Part shown: in pieces, positions 17,096 to 24,863 of the stretch
Numbering within the stretch: the stretch's first letter is position 1
How the letters are laid out: each line of letters starts with the position of its first letter
Assembly (NCBI GenBank): GCA_029262455.1
Contig: JAJCZJ010000088.1
Coordinates: forward strand, 1-64,000
Origin: Deltaproteobacteria bacterium
Lineage (GTDB): Bacteria; Desulfobacterota; Binatia; HRBIN30; CADEER01
Length of the DNA stretch: 64,000 nucleotides
Direction: 5' to 3'
Program-made: the position numbers and the translations under genes
The notes under the pieces: model-generated
What the model was told of the DNA's origin: nothing
Databases searched by the model: none
The model's input: only the letters and a program-made list of their open reading frames with translations

Positions 17096-17846
17096 GGTTC
17101 TCTCCGCCTCGCGCGGCGAGCAGAAGAACACCGAGGAAGTGATTGGGCTCCTGCGGCTGCCGGCCGGGACGGACGCTGACTCTCGGCTCGCAGTGTACCG
17201 CGACGGCTACCCGTCCCGCATCGCCGAATCACTGCAAGACACATACCCGGCGCTCTTCAACATCCTCGGCCAAGGCTCATTCCGAAACTTGGTGCGTCGA
17301 TACCTAGGTGCTACCGATGTCCGACACTACCGGTTGGCCGAGGTGGGCCTCGACTTGCCTGCGTATTGCATCGACGACGCTCTGACCAAGGACCTCGGCT
17401 TCCTACCTGATCTAGCCCTCCTCGAATGGCGACTGCTCGAGGCGTTTCACGCCCATCTAGAATCGCCGGTCGCCCCTCAGTCGATCACAGCACTCAGCGC
17501 TGAGCAGTGGGAGACAGTTCGCTTCGACTTTCAGAAGGCCTGCAGCGTCGTCGAGTCCGCGTGGCCGGTCCACGACCTGTGGAGCGCCAGGGAAACCCCA
17601 CGCGACGCGATCGATCTCGACCTGGAGGATCGCCCGCAGTCGTGTCTGGTGTTCCGCCGCGGCGACGAAGTTGCGTGCGAGAGGATTCCTGCGGGAGAAG
17701 CCCAGCTCACCCGGTCGCTCGTCGAAGGATCAACCCTGAGTGACGCGGTCGAAGCGCTCGCCGATCAAGAAGAGATGGCGACACGCATCGGTCCACTCTT
17801 CGCGCGTTGGCAACAGAACGGACTGATCACAGGCTTTCGCGTCTAG
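17049..17846 (+). CDS. bufC: DUF2063 partner protein of the bufferin MNIO
   Basis: A 265-residue partner that recognises the precursor leader in the MNIO complex. The N-terminal DUF2063 signature (LAVYRDGYPSRIAESLQDTYPALFNILG, about residues 47-75) and the downstream FLPDLALLEWRLLEAFHAHL segment are clear. The C-terminal part corresponds to the leader-binding winged-helix region. It overlaps bufB by 47 bases and is the last gene of the operon, converging with the thioesterase gene with a 4-base overlap. Confidence 0.9.
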   Translation: MEMPSLKALQQLYTAEVLSASRGEQKNTEEVIGLLRLPAGTDADSRLAVYRDGYPSRIAESLQDTYPALFNILGQGSFRNLVRRYLGATDVRHYRLAEVGLDLPAYCIDDALTKDLGFLPDLALLEWRLLEAFHAHLESPVAPQSITALSAEQWETVRFDFQKACSVVESAWPVHDLWSARETPRDAIDLDLEDRPQSCLVFRRGDEVACERIPAGEAQLTRSLVEGSTLSDAVEALADQEEMATRIGPLFARWQQNGLITGFRV

Positions 17847-18286
17847 CCGGCTTTGACCGCGAGTTTCTCGCCAGCCAATTCGCTGCCTTTCTCGAGACAA
17901 AAGAGCCGGACCCGTCCGGTGGAGAGGAGGCGCCCGTCTTGATCCCGCGACTTCGCTTCCCAGAGCTGGGCGCGGCGACCGCGCGAGATCGGTGCGGCAG
18001 TCACCGTGACGGTGCCCTCACGCGCGGCTCGCAGGAAACTCGTGTGGTTCTCTACGCCAACCACGGTGCGCCCGTCCTTTGCGGCGTGCAGTCCGGCCCC
18101 TATGGAGCACGCGGATTCGACGACGGTGCAGTGCATGCCACCGTGAACGATCCCAAAGGGCTGCGTGTGGCGCGCGTCGATGGTGTACTCGAGCACGACT
18201 TCATCGCCACTCGCACGCACAGTTCGCACCCCCAGGTGGGCGTCCAGCCCGACGGTTGGCCTCGTAGTTCCCGCTGATTCCGGCAT
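17843..18286 (-). CDS. PaaI-type hotdog thioesterase
   Basis: A 147-residue single-hotdog acyl-CoA thioesterase. The active-site helix starts at FGIVHGGMHCTVVESACSIG (residues about 44-63), matching the HGG-x-hydrophobic-E pattern of PaaI/YbgC relatives. GVENHTSFLRAAREGTVTV follows. It hydrolyses a small or aromatic acyl-CoA; the substrate is unknown. It is convergent with bufC and does not look part of the bufferin operon. Confidence 0.85.
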   Translation of the reverse strand: MPESAGTTRPTVGLDAHLGVRTVRASGDEVVLEYTIDARHTQPFGIVHGGMHCTVVESACSIGAGLHAAKDGRTVVGVENHTSFLRAAREGTVTVTAAPISRGRRAQLWEAKSRDQDGRLLSTGRVRLFCLEKGSELAGEKLAVKAG

Positions 18287-18341
18287 CGAAAAAACCTAGT
18301 TCGAACGTCCGCCAAAAGCGACATAGCGCCGAAGCAAGGAG

Positions 18342-19463
18342 TCACGCCGGGTCGAGAAACTCCTTGAAGCCGTACGGGGCGTGCGGGCCCAAGGCAAATT
18401 GCTCGAGGACGCCCACGCCTTGGCGACCGCCACAGGTCGCCCGCATCACTTGTTGGATGTGCTGGTGTTCGACCGCCATGGCGTCGATCTCGTCCGATTT
18501 CCAGGACTCCCCGCCAATCGCCAGCTCACCTTTCCAGTGGCCATGCCCCCACTCGGGGTGCGTATAGCCGATCCCTTTCATCCGGAAACACAACAACGGC
18601 TCGAGTGTAATGTCGCGCCGGGCGCCGCCCTCCTCGATCAGTGAAATCGTAGCGCCGCCGGCACGACGCGTCCCGGGGATGTAGTGCAGAGCGTGTTCTA
18701 CGCGGGTAACTTTCGGTCCACCAGCAGCCTCGACTCCCGGAATCTGCTCAGGGTTTTCATAAGCAGGGACGATCGCACCATCCCAGTGCCACGCGTCGCC
18801 GTACTCATTCTCGAAGATCCCAAAATGCGTACAGTGATCCTCCCAGTGCACGGGCGACCAGAGAAAGAAAAACTGCGGTAGGTCTGCTGCGGGCGCACCG
18901 CCCGGGTCGGGGTCACCTACCGGGCGAATCCCCCAACTTCGATCCTTCGTGCCGTAGACTCGCGCTGGGTCAACCTCGACAGTCTTGCCATCGTAATTGA
19001 TACGCCCCTGCCAGCGACCGAACTGCGCAAATCGCGTCGCGTCCATCGCCAAACGGCCGTTCTGATGCCATCGTTGTCGCCCCTCCTCGACGCACGCCGT
19101 GCGAGCGCGAAACGTCAGATCACACTCGATCCCTGTTTCGTTGGCACCAAGGGTGACGCGCAAAACGCGCATCGGCTCCAGAACCTCAATGCGAAATGGA
19201 CCGACCGAGGTGTCGGTCGGCTCAGAAGGCGCCCGTCTCGAACCGTGAAAGGCGTGCTGCTCACTGCCCCGCACGATGCTAAAGCCGCAATCCATGATCC
19301 CCAGGTTGGGATAAATCGCCAACCCGATGCCAAAGTAGAATTCGCCATCCGAGGAGTATCCATTGAACCAATACCGGTCGTACGAATTGCGGTCGCCCGT
19401 TGCCGGATGGGCCACCGGCTCTGGGGTTTGGTGGACCGGGTAGTCATCAAATTTAGAAAGCAT
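18342..19463 (-). CDS. Uncharacterised protein, possibly lipocalin-like (AttH/CrtC-type, DUF7064/7065-like)
   Basis: I do not recognise a characterised function. It has 373 residues, no signal peptide, and many aromatic residues in beta-rich segments such as RYWFNGYSSDGEFYFGIGLA, VYGTKDRSWGIRPVG, FFFLWSPVHWEDH and GYTHPEWGHGHWKGEL. Paired lipocalin-like barrels of this type occur in carotenoid hydratase (CrtC) and AttH relatives, which act on isoprenoids. Proteins of this look are common next to lipid- or sterol-degradation genes. The start ATG at 19463 gives a natural N-terminus. It stands alone between two opposite-strand genes. Confidence 0.55.
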   Translation of the reverse strand: MLSKFDDYPVHQTPEPVAHPATGDRNSYDRYWFNGYSSDGEFYFGIGLAIYPNLGIMDCGFSIVRGSEQHAFHGSRRAPSEPTDTSVGPFRIEVLEPMRVLRVTLGANETGIECDLTFRARTACVEEGRQRWHQNGRLAMDATRFAQFGRWQGRINYDGKTVEVDPARVYGTKDRSWGIRPVGDPDPGGAPAADLPQFFFLWSPVHWEDHCTHFGIFENEYGDAWHWDGAIVPAYENPEQIPGVEAAGGPKVTRVEHALHYIPGTRRAGGATISLIEEGGARRDITLEPLLCFRMKGIGYTHPEWGHGHWKGELAIGGESWKSDEIDAMAVEHQHIQQVMRATCGGRQGVGVLEQFALGPHAPYGFKEFLDPA

Positions 19464-19601
19464 GCTGGCAGTCCCTCCCGCCGTTTAAACAAATCCAGAT
19501 CGAAGGCAGTCTCATCCGACGTGCTAGAAATCGCAACCGCGTAACATTTGCACCATACGCCCATACTCTTCTGTATGAACGGGTATCAACGGAGGAACAA
19601 A

Positions 19602-20594
19602 ATGAAGAGACTACCGATCAACGCGCTGACGCTTCTGGCCGCTATCATCATGCCGAGTGTTGGTCTCTCCGCAACGATCAACGTCAACCCTGGCGAATCC
19701 ATTCAGGCCGCAATCGACGTTGCAATTTCCGGCGACACAGTCGCCGTCTCCGCTGGCACCTACAGCGAAGACATCGACTTCCTGGGCAAGGCGATTTCGG
19801 TCGTCGGCGCGGGAACAACCACCGTCATCCAAGGGACGGGCACAGGATCGGTCGTCACCTTTGCCAACGGAGAAGGCCCCGACAGCATCCTCGATTCCGT
19901 CTTCGTCACCGGCGGCTCGGCCTTGCTCGGCGGCGGCGTCACGATCATTGGCGCCAGCCCGACCCTGGTGCGCAACGTCGTTGCCAACAACAGCGCATCC
20001 TCGCGCGGCAGCGGCATCTACATCGAGAATTCGACCGCCGAACTCTACAACAACCTGATCGTATACAACTTTCACAGCAGCGGTGACCCACACGGGATTC
20101 AGATCTTCGACGCCTCGCCGACGATCATCAACAACACGATCGCCAAACAGGACAGCAACGGCATTCTCATCCGCGGCGCTACTTCGGCTCCATTGATTAT
20201 GAACAACGTCATATCGCGCAACGGGGCAAACGTAGACGGCGAGAGGCGCGGCCGCGCTATCTGCGACTTCTCAGGCGGCGACGCTGTCATCCAGTACAAC
20301 AGCTTCCACAAGAATCGGCGCGCTGCCCTGCTCGCAAACGGCACCGACTACCGGCGAATTCGCTCCGCCCAAAGAGACATCGACCCACCGCGCCTTCTCG
20401 GCAATGTCGATGGCAACCCGCGCTACCGAAGGTTCAAACGCAACTTCGAAGACGCCACGATCCCCGACGATTTCCTGCTGCGAAGCGGCCGCGGGCGAGC
20501 CAAGGACGCAGGGAATCCAGACCCGGCGTTTAACGATCTCGACGGTTCGCGCAACGACATGGGCTTTACCGGGGGACCCTTCGCGACACCCTGA
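19602..20594 (+). CDS. Secreted right-handed parallel beta-helix protein
   Basis: About 330 residues. After a signal peptide (residues 1-24, ending LSATI) the protein opens with INVNPGESIQAAIDVAISGDTVAVSAGTY, the hallmark of pectate-lyase-like or NosD-type beta-helices, followed by coils such as NNLIVYNFHSS, INNTIAKQDSNGILI and NNVISRNGAN. The end, DAGNPDPAFNDLDGSRNDMG, is the usual terminal coil of these surface proteins. No catalytic residues can be assigned. The ATG at 19602 follows a GGAGG site; the open frame from 19548 is longer only by chance. Confidence 0.85.
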   Translation: MKRLPINALTLLAAIIMPSVGLSATINVNPGESIQAAIDVAISGDTVAVSAGTYSEDIDFLGKAISVVGAGTTTVIQGTGTGSVVTFANGEGPDSILDSVFVTGGSALLGGGVTIIGASPTLVRNVVANNSASSRGSGIYIENSTAELYNNLIVYNFHSSGDPHGIQIFDASPTIINNTIAKQDSNGILIRGATSAPLIMNNVISRNGANVDGERRGRAICDFSGGDAVIQYNSFHKNRRAALLANGTDYRRIRSAQRDIDPPRLLGNVDGNPRYRRFKRNFEDATIPDDFLLRSGRGRAKDAGNPDPAFNDLDGSRNDMGFTGGPFATP

Positions 20595-20610
20595 TCAAGC
20601 CTTACCGAGC

Positions 20611-20640
20611 CGAGCCTTGCCGAACCTTGCCGAGCCTTGC
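20611..20640. repeat. 10-bp direct repeat, three copies, upstream of ECF sigma gene
   Basis: CGAGCCTTGC, CGAACCTTGC and CGAGCCTTGC occur in register at 20611, 20621 and 20631, preceded by the related CTTACCGAGC at 20601. The 10-bp period puts the copies on the same face of the helix, 70 bases upstream of the sigma factor start. Confidence 0.75.
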
Positions 20641-20709
20641 ATTGATTGAGCCAATGGCGTCTTTTAGCGTTCGGTCGCCCGCACAGGCGGCTGCTCCCCG
20701 CGACAAACG

Positions 20710-21267
20710 ATGCGAGAGACGCAGCCTAGACTCAATCAAGAGGAAAACCCCGTCGACTGGCGCGGGGTCACGATGGGCCGCGCCCAAGAGGGGGACGAAG
20801 AGGCCTATCGCGCCTTGCTCGCCGACGTTGCTGCACTGCTTCGACGATATTTCTCGAAGCACATTCGCGAAGTGCAAGATCTCGAGGATGTAGTGCAGGA
20901 GACGCTCCTTTCGATCCACCGCGGACGCCACACCTATGATCCATCGCGACCTTTCGAACCTTGGCTCTTTGCCATTGCCCGCAACGTAAAGTCCGACCAC
21001 CTACGACGCCTGATCTCGCGCCAATCGTGGGAGATCCTGGTTGAAGAGCAGCCCGAGCAAGTCGCACAACCGGACACACCAATCGACGCTCTCGGCGACG
21101 CCCTCGAGTCGCTACCAGAATCGCAGCGCAACGCGTTTCGTCACCTCAAAATCGACGGGCGATCTGTCGAGGAGGCCGCGGCGATCGAAGGTACGACGCC
21201 GGGGAACCTGCGGGTTCGGGCTCACCGCGCCTACAAGAGCATCAGGGAACGACTCACTAAATCGTGA
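20710..21267 (+). CDS. ECF RNA polymerase sigma factor (SigF-type, NrsF-linked)
   Basis: A sigma-70-type factor of 185 residues. Region 2 spans about residues 29-97 (HIREVQDLEDVVQETLLSIHRGRHTYDPSRPFEPWLFAIARN) and region 4 about 130-182 (LPESQRNAFRHLKIDGRSVEEAAAIEGTTPGNLRVRAHRAYKSIRERL). It pairs with a downstream NrsF-type membrane anti-sigma factor, the SigF-NrsF arrangement known to control copper and oxidative-stress genes, including bufferins, in Caulobacter. The ATG at 20710 is used; a second ATG at 20773 is possible. The 35-base gap to the partner supports co-transcription. Confidence 0.9.
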   Translation: MRETQPRLNQEENPVDWRGVTMGRAQEGDEEAYRALLADVAALLRRYFSKHIREVQDLEDVVQETLLSIHRGRHTYDPSRPFEPWLFAIARNVKSDHLRRLISRQSWEILVEEQPEQVAQPDTPIDALGDALESLPESQRNAFRHLKIDGRSVEEAAAIEGTTPGNLRVRAHRAYKSIRERLTKS

Positions 21268-21302
21268 GTGGGGATTTGGGAATCCACTGATTTGAAACGC
21301 GA

Positions 21303-21953
21303 ATGAACGAAGTTCCGAACACTAACGCCCTTATTGACTCGCTGGTAGCGGAATCCGCACCGGTGCGTCGGTTGCGTCCGAGCGGATTGCGGCTCAGCCT
21401 CTGGCTGGTCGTTCAAATCGCAATCGCCGCCTACGTCTTTTCCGGCGGAGTTCGTGCAGATATCGGCGGCCAACTCGCTTCACCGCTCTATCTGGTGCAG
21501 CTCGCGATCCTCGCCGCGGCCATCACGCTGCTCGCGAGAGCGGCCATCAACGCCGGCACACCAGGTAGCGAGGCTTGGAGCTCTGCGAAAGTCGGCGTCA
21601 CGCTGATGGTTGTGGCACTGGGATTCCTCGCTGCCTATCCAGCCAACACCGCACTCGAGATCAGCCTTTTTTCCACTTTCGGCTTCCCCTGCGCCGTTCG
21701 CACGGCCATGCTGTCGTTGCTCCCGACTTCTTGGCTGTTGGCAGCAATCTACCGCGGCTGGGCGTTGTCACCCGCCCGCGCTGGCCTGGTTGCCGGGGCC
21801 GCGGGATTCGTACTCGGCTTCACGATGATGCGCGTATTGTGCGCCCTCGACGACCCACTTCACGTCATGGCCTGGCATTGGGCGCCAGTCCTTCTCGGTT
21901 GCGCCGTGTCAGCGGCGGCCGGCGCGCTCATTTTCTCTTTCGGTCGCAAGTAG
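21303..21953 (+). CDS. nrsF: NrsF/DUF1109 membrane anti-sigma factor
   Basis: An anti-sigma factor of 216 residues with six hydrophobic helices, the DUF1109 layout. It starts with a short cytoplasmic segment (TNALIDSLVAESAPVRRLRPS) that should hold the sigma factor. Conserved cysteines occur in TFGFPCAVRTAML and RVLCALDD, positions known to sense metal or oxidant stress in NrsF relatives. It directly follows the ECF sigma gene. The bufferin operon 3 kb away is a plausible target. Confidence 0.85.
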   Translation: MNEVPNTNALIDSLVAESAPVRRLRPSGLRLSLWLVVQIAIAAYVFSGGVRADIGGQLASPLYLVQLAILAAAITLLARAAINAGTPGSEAWSSAKVGVTLMVVALGFLAAYPANTALEISLFSTFGFPCAVRTAMLSLLPTSWLLAAIYRGWALSPARAGLVAGAAGFVLGFTMMRVLCALDDPLHVMAWHWAPVLLGCAVSAAAGALIFSFGRK

Positions 21954-21983
21954 CGCGCCCACAACACCACGTTGCGGCACCCG

Positions 21984-22014
21984 TCGATCCCGCGTAGCGC
22001 GAAGCGCGTATCGA
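21984..22014. terminator. Hairpin between convergent nrsF and glycosyltransferase genes
   Basis: TCGAT at 21984 pairs with ATCGA at 22010, enclosing GCGTAGCGCGAAGCGCGT, which itself folds (GCGC-GAA-GCGC). It sits in the 67-base gap between convergent genes and could end transcription from both sides. There is no T tract. Confidence 0.45.
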
Positions 22015-22020
22015 GGGACG

Positions 22021-22974
22021 TTAGCTACGACCGAGTACGCGTCTCGGGTCGTTTGGCCGCTCCCTGTCGAAAAGCGGTTCACCTTTGGAGTCCAGTTTTT
22101 CGTAGTACTCTGCCGGCGGCGGTCCGTAGTGGCCCCGCAAATAGTCGGCGAAGCCGCGTAGGCGCGCGCGCGGTGCGAACAAGAAGGGTGGAGGTTCGAT
22201 GAGACCCCGCACCAACCCCACCAGGGCAATGGCCAATCTCGTCAACGCATGGGTCGGACCCGACACTTCGCGAACGATGAGCAAAGTGTTCCGCTGCATT
22301 AGGTAATCCACCGCTTCCGAACCAATCCTCATCGTCGGATTGACGACGCGCGCCGCACGCACCAAGCCAACCTCCCATCGGGCCCGACGAGCGCGTACAC
22401 CGATTTCAACTTCTTCGCCGTACGCGAAAAATCGTTCGTCGAATAGTCCGATTTGTTCGAGGCAGTCGCGACGCGCCATGAACAAAGTCCCGTGCGGATA
22501 ATCTGCCGGCTCCCATCCCTCGGAAACGCGAGCGGGAACCCCAATTCCGCCGAGATACGGGTTGAAGAATGGCGTGACCTCGTCACCAACGTCGGCACAG
22601 GCCAGGCCCGCGCTGGGTCTTGCGCGAAATTCACGCACCATCCGTTCGATGCAATCGGGAGCGGGCAACGCATCGTGAGGGGCGACTACCAAAAACTCGT
22701 GGTCACCGGCCGCGAGCAATCGGCGCAATCCCACATTGGCAGTTGGACCGAAGCCGTGGTTCTCTCCCAACTCGATGAGGTCAACGCCTTCACCGAGCGC
22801 AGCCCGTGACTCAGCAGTCGAGCCGTTGTCCACCACCAGCAAATCCACCGGTAGCGTCTGCGCCTCAAATGCATCCCGAGTCTTGCTGAATCGATCCGGC
22901 TGATTCCAGTGAACGATGACGACGGCGACCCGCGCATACGTCGGATCTTTTGTTTCCACTGACGGGCTCATCAA
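22021..22974 (-). CDS. GT2-family glycosyltransferase (rhamnosyltransferase-like)
   Basis: A 317-residue GT-A glycosyltransferase. The start VAVVIVHWNQPDRFSKT, LLVVDNGSTAES (nucleotide binding) and FLVVAPHDALPAP (metal-binding region) are clear. FMARRDCLEQIGLFDERFFAYGEEVE carries the conserved ED-like acidic motif. It probably transfers a nucleotide sugar to a surface polysaccharide or glycolipid. No other glycan genes are nearby, so the acceptor is unknown. It is convergent with nrsF. Confidence 0.88.
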   Translation of the reverse strand: MMSPSVETKDPTYARVAVVIVHWNQPDRFSKTRDAFEAQTLPVDLLVVDNGSTAESRAALGEGVDLIELGENHGFGPTANVGLRRLLAAGDHEFLVVAPHDALPAPDCIERMVREFRARPSAGLACADVGDEVTPFFNPYLGGIGVPARVSEGWEPADYPHGTLFMARRDCLEQIGLFDERFFAYGEEVEIGVRARRARWEVGLVRAARVVNPTMRIGSEAVDYLMQRNTLLIVREVSGPTHALTRLAIALVGLVRGLIEPPPFLFAPRARLRGFADYLRGHYGPPPAEYYEKLDSKGEPLFDRERPNDPRRVLGRS

Positions 22975-23273
22975 TTGTTTGCACGTTCATCGTCTGGAGA
23001 AGACGTGAACCAAGATCAAAGCGCCGGGCAATGAGGTCACCCTGGTGGTATCAAGGGATTTCATCGACACAAAGTACCTACGACCGCTGTTGTTGCAAAC
23101 CAACGCCGCAGCCGGCGCGTTCACGGACATCGACCAGGCGCGCAAGAACCCTCGTAGAGACATGCTGATTCGCGGCAACCCAGCCCGCTGGGCACGCCAC
23201 GACCCGCGTCCCTGTCAGGTCGGCCAAGCGAAGTGAAGACCATTTTCGAAGTACAGCAGTGGGAGTAGTCAGG
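22975..23273. other. 299-base intergenic region, no gene recognised
   Basis: A plus-strand frame reading TKIKAPGNEVTLVVSRDFID (about 22999-23236) has protein-like composition but begins after a stop with only a GTG as possible start and no family match. The opposite-strand frame is no better. I leave both uncalled. Confidence 0.5.
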
Positions 23274-23981
23274 CTAGGCGCGATTGGTCTCGCGCAGCTG
23301 ATCAAAGCGTTGATACCATGCGCCGACATTCGACGTCTTCATGATCTCGTCGTAGATGGGGAATTCCTTCACGCAAGTGATGGCACCGTGCATCGCGACG
23401 TCGGCGAGGCACGGTTCGGCACCGAGCACATACTCTTTGTCGCCAAGCCACGAAGCGAACTGGTCGGTGTTCTCGCGCACCCAAGCGTGCGCGTCGGTCC
23501 GATCATTGCGCTTCAGGATTCGCTTGGAAATTTGCTTCATCACCAACGCGCCCGCCATCTGCACCAGGAACTTCTGACCGCCGCCGAGCTTCGAATTGGT
23601 CGCGACGATCCGGGCCGCTTTGGCCGCCTCGCCCCAGGTGCCGTAGATCACAGTCGGCAAAGCCTCGATGAAATGCGTATCGACCCAATCTTCGATCTCA
23701 TCACTGCGTTTCCGCACTGCCGCGTCAGCCGGGTGAAAGCGCACCTTACCCGGTATCTTTTCCTCGATGTAGTTCAAGATCGCGGTCGAATCGGCCACTG
23801 TGTCGTCGCCGTGTTGGAATACCGGCACCTTTTTCGGCGTCCCTTCGGGCAACTCCGGCAACTCGACCTTCGATCGCGGACTGACTTCGACACTGTCAAA
23901 GGCAATCCCCTTGGCCTCGAGACCAGAGCGAACCTTGTTGCAGAAAGGACATAGCGAGAATTCGTAAAGAGTCGTTGCCAT
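23274..23981 (-). CDS. Glutathione S-transferase-like protein
   Basis: A 235-residue thioredoxin-fold/GST protein. The N-terminus MATTLYEFSLCPFCNKVRSGLEAKGI has a CPFC redox motif rather than the Ser/Tyr of classical GSTs. KVPVFQHGDDTVADSTAILNYIEEKIPG supplies the cis-Pro (KVP) and the glutathione-contacting DS. The C-terminal helical domain is present. It resembles glutaredoxin-like or Omega-like GSTs. The gene stands alone. Confidence 0.85.
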   Translation of the reverse strand: MATTLYEFSLCPFCNKVRSGLEAKGIAFDSVEVSPRSKVELPELPEGTPKKVPVFQHGDDTVADSTAILNYIEEKIPGKVRFHPADAAVRKRSDEIEDWVDTHFIEALPTVIYGTWGEAAKAARIVATNSKLGGGQKFLVQMAGALVMKQISKRILKRNDRTDAHAWVRENTDQFASWLGDKEYVLGAEPCLADVAMHGAITCVKEFPIYDEIMKTSNVGAWYQRFDQLRETNRA

Positions 23982-24048
23982 CGAGCTGGCCTAACCGGTG
24001 ATTCCGACGAAGGCAACAAGCCGGTCCACTCGCTGATCTCGAATTTCT

Positions 24049-24072
24049 CTGGTTGTCGGACCAGTTGACAAT
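24049..24072. promoter_or_regulatory. Overlapping operator palindromes and -35 upstream of GntR gene
   Basis: CTGGTTGTCGGACCAG (24049-24064) has TGGT/ACCA half-sites as in FadR-subfamily GntR operators. It overlaps TTGTC-N9-GACAA (24054-24072 region). A TTGACA -35 match is at 24065-24070, so repressor binding would cover the promoter; the -10 is weak. The start codon lies 38 bases downstream. Confidence 0.6.
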
Positions 24073-24101
24073 CAGACCAGGGGACGTTAGGGGTCTCTCG
24101 C

Positions 24102-24863
24102 ATGACAAAAGACGGATCCACGATGCACTTGCTCACGCCCATCCGGCGCCAAGCCCTTTCGGATGCTGTGTTTGAGCAACTGCGCGACCGAATTGTTGGC
24201 GGGGAGCTCGCCGCCGGTGCTGCCCTGCCAGCCGAACGAGCACTGTGCGACGCCCTCGGCGTCAACCGCAGTTCAGTACGCGAGGCCATCCGGCGCCTCG
24301 AGCAAGCACGGCTCGTATCCGTCCGGCACGGGGGCACGTCCCGTGTTCTCGATTACCAGCGCTCCGCCGGAATGGACCTGCTCGCTACCCTGATCGTCAC
24401 TTCGAACGGGGAAGTGGACCACAAGGTCGTTCGCAGCATTCTGGAGATGCGTTCCGCTATCGCCGCCGACGCCGCTCGCCTTGCGGCGGGGCGGTCCGCG
24501 CCGGTCGTCACCCACGAGCTCGACGAGATCGTTCAAAGGATGCGCAAATCGACTCCCGACCTCACTGCACTGCAAAGCTTGGCGATGGAGTTTTGGGCGG
24601 CCTTGGTCGACGCCGCCGACAACATTGCCTACCGACTCGCTTACAATTCGCTGCGTGAAACCTACAACCAGTGCCGGGACCTGCTCGCGCCAACACTAGC
24701 TGAGGAACTACTCGACACGGCCGCCTACGCCGCGATCGCAGAAAGCATTCGCGCCAAGGACGCCGTCGCGGCGCAAGACCGAACCCGCCAGCTGGTACGA
24801 CGCGGCGAGGAAAGCATCAAAAAGGTCCTCGACGACGTCGACCGAGCAGCGGACTCAGAATGA
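24102..24863 (+). CDS. GntR-family (FadR-subfamily) transcriptional regulator
   Basis: A 253-residue regulator. The N-terminal winged helix has LSDAVFEQLRDRIVGGELAAGAALPAERALCDALGVNRSSVREAIRRLEQARLVSVRHGGTSRV (about 19-83), the standard GntR signature. The C-terminal helical FCD domain has ILEMRSAIAADAARLAAG and the ligand-binding acidic and His positions are partly kept. It overlaps the next gene (sterol-desaturase family) by 4 bases, so it very likely controls that enzyme through the palindromes just upstream. Confidence 0.9.
   Translation: MTKDGSTMHLLTPIRRQALSDAVFEQLRDRIVGGELAAGAALPAERALCDALGVNRSSVREAIRRLEQARLVSVRHGGTSRVLDYQRSAGMDLLATLIVTSNGEVDHKVVRSILEMRSAIAADAARLAAGRSAPVVTHELDEIVQRMRKSTPDLTALQSLAMEFWAALVDAADNIAYRLAYNSLRETYNQCRDLLAPTLAEELLDTAAYAAIAESIRAKDAVAAQDRTRQLVRRGEESIKKVLDDVDRAADSE

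Noticed and set aside
22999-23236. Possible short gene with TKIKAPGNEVTLVV text
   Set aside because: Starts after a stop with no ATG, no ribosome binding site and no family.
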